Assembly: GCA_965659745.1 (NCBI GenBank) | Contig: CBFHXF010000023.1 | Location: 1 to 29,934, forward strand | Length of the DNA: 29,934 nt | Direction: 5' to 3' | From: VMCP01 sp965659745 | GTDB taxonomy: Bacteria; Bacteroidota; Bacteroidia; NS11-12g; UBA955 | In this document: one piece after another, positions 23,423 to 29,934 of the stretch | Position numbering within the stretch: position 1 is the first letter of the stretch | Layout: every line of letters starts with the position of its first letter | Program-made: the position numbers and the translations under genes | The notes under the pieces: model-generated | Databases searched by the model: none | What the model was told of the DNA's origin: nothing | What the model saw: only the letters and a program-made list of their open reading frames with translations

Positions 23423-26113
23423 TCATTTAATGATTCGTAGAACCGTATGCGCTCCTGAAGACACTTCTTTTATAGAAATTAAATACACCCCATTGGGAAG
23501 CGGCTCCACATTCAAGGTATTTAAACCTCCCTGAGCTTGGGCATGTAAACAGTTGGCACCATTGATATTCGTAACATTTATTTGCCAAATACCCTCGCCC
23601 TTAGGTAGGGAAATCCATAATTTGTTACCCATAGGATTGGGATATGCTACAATATCATTGGCACGCATTGATGTTTTTTGGTTTACCACAAATACAAAAT
23701 CCTGTTTGGTTATTTCGGACATGCAACCCATAGAATCGTACCCCTGTAGGCGAACCGTGTCTTTTTCAGCATTTGCCACAAAAACGAAGGTGGAATCTAT
23801 ATCCGGATTGTTATCATTCCATCGGTATAAATAGTGTACGTTTCCAGCCTTAAGCTTGATGGTATCACCAATTCTACCCGGATTTTCTACCTCTACGATT
23901 ACCGGTTTGATAGGATTACTGAACGCTAAAGTCCAAGAATCGCTATACACACAACCATACCTCGATTCGCGTTTTACATATAAAACCGCCGTGCCCGCTT
24001 GGTTGTAACGGAGGCCAATCGTATCTCCTTGATTTCTTTTTTGCGTAATTCCATTCCACGTCCAATAATTATAAATACTGCTATCAGAAGCCGTTACATC
24101 ATTAAACACATAATCGGTTTCTAAGCAATAATGCGATTTTATTTGGGTTTCAAGCGGCCAATCCATTTTTTGAATCTGGATGTTTACGGAATCTACGTAT
24201 ATACAACCGCCGGGAGAAAACCGGGTAATAAATAATGCACCTCCTTTTGAAAGTTTTTCAATGCGAAGGGTATCTCCCTTGGGGGAAGTTGTATTAACGC
24301 CGTTCCACGTCCAGCTAGAAAAAACCCGACTGTCGAAATTGCCGTCATTTACAAAAATATAAGTCGAATCAAAGCAATAGGCATTGGAAATGTTCCCAAT
24401 GATTTTGCCCGCAGGAATCGTATCAACCGTAACGTCTTCTATCCTACGCGCTCCATATTGCCACCAAGTACCTGATGCCGATTTCATCAATTTCAAGAAT
24501 CGAATCGAAAGCGTATGCTTTCCGGTTCCTAAATAGAAATTTGCAGCCGTATCGGTTCCTTTATAAACTCCATTACTTTTCCAGTCCGAACCTTCCCATC
24601 GCTCTATGATCACAGAATCTGCTAAGTCTTGAATTTTACCCCATTCTAAAGTAATACGTGCATCGCAGTGGGCTTCTACATTTAAATCGTGCACATTATC
24701 TACGGCAAACATACGTAAAGTAGGATCCCCCATAAGAGCAACGTGCACACCCGCTTGAAAACCCGCGGCATTGTACACATTCCAAGTGTTATAGGTATTT
24801 ATAGTGGCTTCGGCTAGAGGCGCACCATGAGCGCAGGCGTGCATCATCCAATAAGGCCTACCCGACCAAACCGATGCCAATCCCCAACCCCTAGATGCCA
24901 AAGGCGCCCTTAAGAAGTTGTTGGCATTGTCCCAATCTCCGAAGTAACTGCCGAATGTCAACGTAAATGGATTCAGCAAACTATCGTTTACAAAATCATT
25001 GGAGGTACTCACACCCGCACAAGAAGTATAACTACCCGCGCCGCATCCGTAACTCAACAAAAACGAACCCTTGCTCATTTCGTTCCGATAATCACCCGTA
25101 GAAATATCCCAAGCTGAAAAAACCGATCCATTTCTAAAACCACCCGATGCGAAAGCCTCGCTTCCAAAATACCCGAAGTTATCGTCTACCAACGACTTCA
25201 ATCGTGCTTTGTGCGCTCCCGTGCGGAATGCTAAAGATTTAAGAAGATACCTCTTCAATAAATTAGTATCATTTCCAAAAGAAGGCATATTGGTAAGATC
25301 TACCCGACCTACCGGAATATTTACATATTCGGTCAGTGATTTAGAAGTAGTATTATACCGGCTTAAATCGAATTTACCATCGCCAGGCTTATTGTGATTC
25401 CGACTGAAAGTTGCACTCGTATTGCTAACGGAATTGTCTGACCATGAAATATCAAAAGCCCCATAATAAAGATCTGCAGGCCATGCGCCCGTATGGTCGG
25501 TATGTCCATCCGGACGATAATTCCCTGAATAAGGAACTGGAATGCGACCTAAAAGCAAAACCGTTGTAAACGTATTTTTATCGTTATTCCATTGCTTGAA
25601 TATCCAATCTTTTACGTCAGCGACCTTATCGTTTTTGTTTACATAATGGGTATCAACCTGGTAGCCTTCATTCTTTATTTGACCGAGGTATTGAGCCACT
25701 AAATCAACCGCCGTAGTTTGGTAAATGTCTTCTATCAGCACTAAAGCCCTACCTAATTTTTTCGCAGCCGGCACGTCAAATCCAGCCACCATATACCCAT
25801 TCCCATCAAACCCGGTATAATTTGAAGAGGTGCGGGCCACGCGATATTCTTTTCGTGTTCCCTTGATATAAGATGAATCCACAAAAAGTGTATCGCTCCC
25901 ACTTAAGTCTGCGATACGATCCCAAGACGTACCATTCGCGTTTTTGGTATATACTTGGTAGCGGGTTGAACCACTCTGTTGCAACCAAGAAATTTGCATG
26001 TAATTATCTTGAGTTAAAGTGGCACGTAATTCAACCGCTACTTCACGGGCAGATTGAGAAAATATTTGACCGCAAATAATGAATGAAACAAAAAACAGTA
26101 TTGATTTTTTCAT
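23423..26113 (-). CDS. T9SS-exported surface protein with a C25 (gingipain)-like region
   Basis: The ATG at 26113 gives 896 residues with a clear signal peptide (MKKSILFFVSF...GQIFSQ); the frame continues to 26149 but adds no signal features. Residues about 22-98 look like an FN3 domain (MQISWLQQSGSTRYQVY). Residues about 120-470 have the layout of C25 peptidases: 'TTVLLLGRIPVPY', 'WPADLYYGAFD', 'NIPVGRVDLTNM', a Gly/Cys strand (SYGCGAGSY, C357; C365) and the closing 'ALMGDPTLRM'. The usual His-Gly before the catalytic Cys is not obvious: 'YGCG' stands where 'GHG' is expected. It could be a divergent peptidase or an inactive relative. Two similar Cys-containing modules (about 595-740) and a T9SS sorting domain (YPNPMGNKL) follow. 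It is first in a two-gene unit with the LamG-GCDS protein. Confidence 0.6.
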   Translation of the reverse strand: MKKSILFFVSFIICGQIFSQSAREVAVELRATLTQDNYMQISWLQQSGSTRYQVYTKNANGTSWDRIADLSGSDTLFVDSSYIKGTRKEYRVARTSSNYTGFDGNGYMVAGFDVPAAKKLGRALVLIEDIYQTTAVDLVAQYLGQIKNEGYQVDTHYVNKNDKVADVKDWIFKQWNNDKNTFTTVLLLGRIPVPYSGNYRPDGHTDHTGAWPADLYYGAFDISWSDNSVSNTSATFSRNHNKPGDGKFDLSRYNTTSKSLTEYVNIPVGRVDLTNMPSFGNDTNLLKRYLLKSLAFRTGAHKARLKSLVDDNFGYFGSEAFASGGFRNGSVFSAWDISTGDYRNEMSKGSFLLSYGCGAGSYTSCAGVSTSNDFVNDSLLNPFTLTFGSYFGDWDNANNFLRAPLASRGWGLASVWSGRPYWMMHACAHGAPLAEATINTYNTWNVYNAAGFQAGVHVALMGDPTLRMFAVDNVHDLNVEAHCDARITLEWGKIQDLADSVIIERWEGSDWKSNGVYKGTDTAANFYLGTGKHTLSIRFLKLMKSASGTWWQYGARRIEDVTVDTIPAGKIIGNISNAYCFDSTYIFVNDGNFDSRVFSSWTWNGVNTTSPKGDTLRIEKLSKGGALFITRFSPGGCIYVDSVNIQIQKMDWPLETQIKSHYCLETDYVFNDVTASDSSIYNYWTWNGITQKRNQGDTIGLRYNQAGTAVLYVKRESRYGCVYSDSWTLAFSNPIKPVIVEVENPGRIGDTIKLKAGNVHYLYRWNDNNPDIDSTFVFVANAEKDTVRLQGYDSMGCMSEITKQDFVFVVNQKTSMRANDIVAYPNPMGNKLWISLPKGEGIWQINVTNINGANCLHAQAQGGLNTLNVEPLPNGVYLISIKEVSSGAHTVLRIIK

Positions 26114-26170
26114 ATGGAATAAATGTAAGTGCAAATTAACCAAAAACATTTACGATTAACAACCTAAACG

Positions 26171-27634
26171 CTACGGATTCCTTTTTTCGAGCGTATGTTT
26201 TTGCAATATTCGCAAAGATTCTTTTTTTATTTTTGGCGATTTTCGCAACCCGTAGAGCCGTTCTCTCGCTTCTTTGTGGGAAACCTTCAAGTCTAAGAAG
26301 GGCAAAGGATAGTCTATACCCAACTTCACCCCTTTTAACTCTTGTTCCATTTGGGTTAATTTCCAAGGTTCATGAATAAAGGGCGCTTCCACGTTTCGGA
26401 GTTCCGGACACCATTTGCGGATAAAGTCGCCGTTTGGATCTTGATCTTGCGCTTGTTTGGTAGGGTTGTAAATCCGCACCGTATTAATACCCGTAATGCC
26501 GGCCTGCATTTGTATTTGAGGGAAATGGATCCCAGGTTCGAAATCCAGAAATAATCCCGACAAATAATTAGCAGCACGCTCCCAACTTTGGTTCATGTGG
26601 TGACATAAAAAACTCACCAACATAGCCCGCATGCGAAAATTAATATAACCCGTTTCTATCAAACAGCGCATGCACGCATCTACTAAAGGAAATCCGGTTT
26701 GACCTTGTTTCCAACGCTCGTAATGGGCCCATTCTTCATCATAACTGAGCGCCTCATAACCTCGATTCACACTCACAAATTCCATTTCGCATTCGCTCTC
26801 GAATTTTTGCATAAAATGTTCGCGCCATCGCAACCGAGAAGCAAACTGTCGCATATTACGTTTGTGATTGGATGTTTGCCCCGCTATATACTGATACTGA
26901 AAAACTTGCCTTAAACTTATATTCCCCCAGGCCAAATACGGACTCAGGCGACTGCAACTTTTTCGAGACTGTTCGGGCTTTGATATATGTTGCATGTACA
27001 GCGCTACACGGGTTTGCGTAAAACTCCTCAAGTATAACCATGCCTTTGACGGTCCGCCTTGTTGCACAATCCCGGGCACAGTCATTTTTTCGGACATCGG
27101 AACCAAGCCGTTAGGCAAATTGGCAAAAACCGACTCAGGCGTTCGGAAGGCTTCCCAAGAAATTATTGGGATTTGATTGGACATATAATCGTACCAATGT
27201 ACATTAAAATCTTTTCGGGTTTTGAGTCCGCGTCGAATTCCAGAATACGGATATTCGGTCCATAGAACGCCCGATTTTTGGAAAATGGATTTTAGTTTTC
27301 GATCCCGGGCATAGGTAATTTCGAGTCCCACTTCTTCAATGCTGTGAACGCATTGTAAACCCATTGATATCAATAATTCAAAGCACGAAACGGCACTCAT
27401 TTCTAATGCTAAAAAGGCAAGTTTCCGCGCCTCGAAATGCAATTTAAGCTCCTGTACGGAATCCCAAATGAACCTTTCATGTCGCGCGCTGTAGTGTACC
27501 GATTGAAAAACATCGGGCTCGTGCAGGTAAAGAAAAACCGTTGGCAATTGCGATTGGGAAGCCTGAAAAAGAGCCTCGTGATCGGTAATCCGTAAGTCTC
27601 TTTTGAACCAAACTACTTGAAACGCTTCCAACAT
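26171..27634 (-). CDS. Photolyase/cryptochrome-family flavoprotein
   Basis: The 487-residue protein has the N-terminal photolyase domain (VVWFKRDLRITDHEAL, residues 7-22) and the helical FAD-binding domain: 'SRLSPYLAWGNISLRQ' (228-243), 'FASRLRWREHF' (264-274), 'GFPLVDACMRCLIETGYINFRMRAMLVSF' (314-342) and 'RIYNPTKQAQDQDPNG' (387-402). It is likely a light-driven DNA repair enzyme or photoreceptor. In the segment that is 'DGDxxxNNxxWQW' in classical class I photolyases, this protein has 'LDFEPGIHFPQIQMQAG' (363-379), so the flavin-contacting Asn and the terminal Trp of the electron-transfer chain are not in their usual places. The C-terminus is Lys/Arg-rich. It is divergent from the acyltransferase gene and lies 57 bases upstream of the C25-like gene on the same strand. 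Confidence 0.9.
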   Translation of the reverse strand: MLEAFQVVWFKRDLRITDHEALFQASQSQLPTVFLYLHEPDVFQSVHYSARHERFIWDSVQELKLHFEARKLAFLALEMSAVSCFELLISMGLQCVHSIEEVGLEITYARDRKLKSIFQKSGVLWTEYPYSGIRRGLKTRKDFNVHWYDYMSNQIPIISWEAFRTPESVFANLPNGLVPMSEKMTVPGIVQQGGPSKAWLYLRSFTQTRVALYMQHISKPEQSRKSCSRLSPYLAWGNISLRQVFQYQYIAGQTSNHKRNMRQFASRLRWREHFMQKFESECEMEFVSVNRGYEALSYDEEWAHYERWKQGQTGFPLVDACMRCLIETGYINFRMRAMLVSFLCHHMNQSWERAANYLSGLFLDFEPGIHFPQIQMQAGITGINTVRIYNPTKQAQDQDPNGDFIRKWCPELRNVEAPFIHEPWKLTQMEQELKGVKLGIDYPLPFLDLKVSHKEARERLYGLRKSPKIKKESLRILQKHTLEKRNP

Positions 27635-27716
27635 CTAAGTAGTAACAATTTACCGAGGTTTTTGATTGTTTCGTTTAAAATTACATTAAAGAAACAAATT
27701 CGTAATATTCCGACTT

Positions 27717-27724
27717 TAACTTTG
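27717..27724 (+). promoter_or_regulatory. -7 promoter element (TAACTTTG) of the OlsF-like gene
   Basis: TAACTTTG matches TAnnTTTG and would give a leader of about 40 bases before the ATG at 27771. No perfect -33 TTTG is seen at normal spacing. It lies in the 136-base divergent region shared with the photolyase gene. Confidence 0.4.
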
Positions 27725-27770
27725 GGTTAACTTTACATAAATCCTGTATCACTAAATCGAATTAACACGT

Positions 27771-29477
27771 ATGAACCCATTGCAAATAAATAGAGTAAAG
27801 TCAGACCGCAGACGCTTGGCATTGGTACCTCTTCAAAGGGCTTCTGAAAATTTATTCCAGCGTATAATGGGCAAACATAGAGCGCAGAAACTCTATGCTT
27901 CATGGGAAGATTCAGATATTCAAAGTTTTCTATCTACGTACAAAGCCTATTCGCACGTTAAGCATAAAATTTCTACGCAACAATTCGATAAAATTCCCAC
28001 CGAGAAATCGCTTTTAGTATTGGCAAACCATCCCACCGGCATTGCCGATGGTTTGTTAATTTTAGATACATTATTAAGAAGAAGGCCTGATGTAAAATTA
28101 ATAATCGACGTAGACACCTATAATGTGGCTGCACTTAACGATTATACCATAGGGGTGCACCATGAAAACCTGGAATCGACCGTGGCAAAAAACGCAGTGG
28201 CTCTTAAAAAGGCGCTTCAATGGCTCGAAGATGGACATTGTTTGGTATTGTTTTCGCATTCCGAGGTGATGTTAAATAAGCGTATGTACAAAAGCGATAA
28301 GGACTCATTCTGGCATCCAACCGCAAGAAAAATCATCCAAAAGCACAACGGTTTCATCTTGCCTTGGGCTATCCGAGGCAAAAACAGTCCCCTATTCTAT
28401 CAACTAAGCAAAATCCACCCGAAACTCAAGCAAACCCTCATACCACGGGAAAGCTTAAAACGCCGCTTCCGCCCAATCGAATCGGTTCTAGGCAAGCCCT
28501 TCAAGGCTTCAGACGAACACAGCCTTTTAGACCTAGAATTGAAGATCCGTTTGATGAGCAAACGGTCACATAATTTTGATATTCCCCAGGTAATACCGGC
28601 CATCAAGCCCAACCGATTAAAAACAATAGCGCCTGCTATAAACCCCTATTTATTGGGGGAAGAAATAGCACGGCTGGGCTCACCATTGGCAATAAAAGGC
28701 CAAAACCAAGTATTCCTAAGTGCCCCTGGTCAAAGTCCCAATCTATTGAAAGAAATCGGTCGCCTTCGAGAAATTACCTTTCGCGAAGTAGGGGAAGGCA
28801 GCGGCAAAGAGCGCGATTTAGATGATTTTGATTTGGATTTTTACCACCTCATATTGTGGGATTCAGAGGCCCACTGCATCGCAGGCGCCTATCGATTGGG
28901 AATGGGTCCCGACCTTCACAAACGACCTGGGTATCGCTCTTTATTATATGATTTTTACCATAAGAACGAACATACGGAGAGTATCTTAAAACAGGCGATG
29001 TTAATGGGTCGCGCATTCGTAATTCCTAGCTATCAGCAAAAACCATTCCCCTTATTTTTACTTTGGAATGGCATTATGGAAGTATTAAAAATGCGACCAG
29101 ATATTTCGTATTTAATCGGACAAACAAGCTTACCCAATACCTACCATAATTATTCAAAGTTATTGATTACCGAATTTTTGTGGAAGCATTTTTCTGATGT
29201 AGAAAATAGAAAATATTTTGTACCCTTCCATGCCTTACGTATGCGGCGAAATCCATTAATTAGTCGCTGGGTATCTTTATCAAAATCGGAAGACATCAAA
29301 CGCATGGATAAAATCATCGAATGCATCGAGCCCAACGGCGCCAAAACCCCGATGTTATTCAAGCGCTACATCGATCAAAACGCAAAATGCATTGGCATTA
29401 ATGTAGACCCTGAGTTTCAGAATTCTATAGATATTTTGATGCTCACCAAGGTAGATGAGATACTTTTAGGGCGGTAA
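27771..29477 (+). CDS. olsF: Bifunctional acyltransferase, OlsF-like (aminolipid synthesis)
   Basis: The 568-residue protein joins two acyltransferase domains. Residues about 35-290 are a PlsC-like O-acyltransferase domain with the catalytic 'NHPTGIADG' (H87, D93), 'VLFSHSEVM' and 'GFILPWAIRGKNSP'. Residues about 310-545 are an OlsB/hemolysin-type GNAT N-acyltransferase: 'LREITFREVGEGSGKERDLDDFD', 'YHLILWDSEAHCIAGAYRLGMG', 'LYDFYH' and 'GRAFVIPSYQQKPFPLFLLWNGI'. This is the arrangement of OlsF, which makes ornithine lipids by adding a 3-hydroxy fatty acid to the amino group and then a second acyl chain to its hydroxyl; a Flavobacterium homologue is known. In Bacteroidota the head group can also be glycine, so the substrate is open. 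The gene is alone, divergent from the photolyase gene. Confidence 0.85.
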   Translation: MNPLQINRVKSDRRRLALVPLQRASENLFQRIMGKHRAQKLYASWEDSDIQSFLSTYKAYSHVKHKISTQQFDKIPTEKSLLVLANHPTGIADGLLILDTLLRRRPDVKLIIDVDTYNVAALNDYTIGVHHENLESTVAKNAVALKKALQWLEDGHCLVLFSHSEVMLNKRMYKSDKDSFWHPTARKIIQKHNGFILPWAIRGKNSPLFYQLSKIHPKLKQTLIPRESLKRRFRPIESVLGKPFKASDEHSLLDLELKIRLMSKRSHNFDIPQVIPAIKPNRLKTIAPAINPYLLGEEIARLGSPLAIKGQNQVFLSAPGQSPNLLKEIGRLREITFREVGEGSGKERDLDDFDLDFYHLILWDSEAHCIAGAYRLGMGPDLHKRPGYRSLLYDFYHKNEHTESILKQAMLMGRAFVIPSYQQKPFPLFLLWNGIMEVLKMRPDISYLIGQTSLPNTYHNYSKLLITEFLWKHFSDVENRKYFVPFHALRMRRNPLISRWVSLSKSEDIKRMDKIIECIEPNGAKTPMLFKRYIDQNAKCIGINVDPEFQNSIDILMLTKVDEILLGR

Positions 29478-29544
29478 AGATGTAACATTTTGTGTTTTTG
29501 GCTAAAAAATAGCCCATTTGTTCTTTATCATTTTTTACATTACC

Positions 29545-29552
29545 TATTTTTG
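29545..29552 (+). promoter_or_regulatory. -7 promoter element (TATTTTTG) of the IPT/TIG-domain gene
   Basis: TATTTTTG matches TAnnTTTG and gives a leader of about 23-27 bases before the ATG at 29580. A TTTG lies 24 bases upstream, slightly beyond the usual -33 spacing. Confidence 0.45.
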
Positions 29553-29579
29553 CGTGGGTCCATTTCTACTTCTTGAATC

Positions 29580-29934
29580 ATGTACAATCTTAAATCCACG
29601 CGCTGTCGAAATACTATCTTAATCCTGTTGATTTTTTCACATGCGTTTGCTTTTGGACAAACAGCCATCACTATAGGAAGTTTTTCACCCACGAGTCAAG
29701 TTCCTGGCAAAGATGTAACCATCATTGGAGCTAATTTCGGAACCGGCGCAAGTGATGTAACCGTGAAATTCGGAGGCGTTACGGGCACCATCGTTTCAAT
29801 AAGTAACAGTTCAATTTCAGCTACTGTTCCGACTGGTGCAGAATCTGGAAATATCACTGTCAGTAGAACGGGTTATACCACAGGGTCCATTTCTGGTTGG
29901 GTGTTTATTGCGCCCATTGATCAAATTTACACCG
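29580..29934 (+). CDS. Exported IPT/TIG-domain protein (partial, cut by window edge)
   Basis: The ATG at 29580 opens a frame that runs off the window (118 codons visible). It begins with a signal peptide (hydrophobic NTILILLIFSHAFAFG, residues 11-26, then QTA). Residues about 29-105 are an IPT/TIG domain: 'SFSPTSQVPGKDVTIIGANFG', 'VTVKFGGV' and 'SISATVPTGAESGNITVS'. IPT/TIG domains are Ig-like folds found repeatedly in Bacteroidota secreted surface proteins, often of large size and with a T9SS signal, but neither more domains nor the C-terminus can be seen here. It has its own promoter and follows the olsF-like gene by 102 bases. Confidence 0.85.
   Translation, partial: MYNLKSTRCRNTILILLIFSHAFAFGQTAITIGSFSPTSQVPGKDVTIIGANFGTGASDVTVKFGGVTGTIVSISNSSISATVPTGAESGNITVSRTGYTTGSISGWVFIAPIDQIYT

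Noticed and set aside
29500..29514. GGCTA-AAAAA-TAGCC hairpin after the OlsF-like gene
   Set aside because: The stem is only five base pairs and the following sequence is only moderately T-rich, so I do not list it as a terminator.

Overview
The window comes from a member of the Bacteroidota; the order is not resolvable from sequence alone. The evidence is a SusC/SusD pair, several proteins with type IX secretion (T9SS) C-terminal sorting domains (YPNP motif followed by a beta-rich tail), no Shine-Dalgarno sequences before most starts, and the phylum's -7 promoter element TAnnTTTG in front of many genes. Coding density is high and no gene-free stretch exceeds about 210 bases. I saw no tRNA, rRNA, CRISPR array, insertion sequence or phage gene.

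Layout. (1) 1-2447 (-): a secreted protein of tandem fibronectin-III-like modules, cut by the window edge. (2) 2583-2963 (+): a small lipoprotein, ending at a strong bidirectional terminator. (3) 3025-5196 (-): a surface protein with a LamG/concanavalin-like domain, six 'GCDS' repeats and a T9SS signal. (4) 5368-6515 (+): a two-gene TPM-domain unit with a 4-base ATGA overlap. (5) 6652-7764 (+): a front-end type fatty-acid desaturase. (6) 10015-7791 (-): an unknown exported protein followed by a GT-C type membrane glycosyltransferase. (7) 10204-12102 (-): another T9SS cargo protein.

(8) 12281-21244 is the metabolic centre: a compact polysaccharide utilisation locus (PUL), probably for a beta-1,3-glucan such as laminarin. 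It contains a SusC transporter, a SusD lipoprotein, a PKD-domain surface lipoprotein, a GH16 endoglucanase lipoprotein, and a divergent membrane-anchored TPR/LuxR-type regulator. GH16 would cut the glucan at the surface, SusD and the PKD lipoprotein would hold chains, and SusC would import oligosaccharides.

(9) 21267-26113 (-): a two-gene unit of surface proteins. One is a C25(gingipain)-like protein, the other a second LamG-GCDS protein paralogous to item 3. (10) 26171-27634 (-): a photolyase/cryptochrome-family flavoprotein. (11) 27771-29477 (+): a bifunctional OlsF-like acyltransferase for aminolipid synthesis. (12) 29580-end (+): start of an exported IPT/TIG-domain protein.

No wholly new multi-gene system is evident. 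The points most worth following are: -7 promoter elements sitting 4-5 bases before six start codons, which suggests leaderless transcripts; a promoter element in the loop of the terminator between the SusCD operon and GH16; an 11-base direct repeat in the susC/regulator divergent region; a photolyase-family protein whose flavin-pocket motif differs from the classical one; and a paralogous pair of LamG-GCDS surface proteins.
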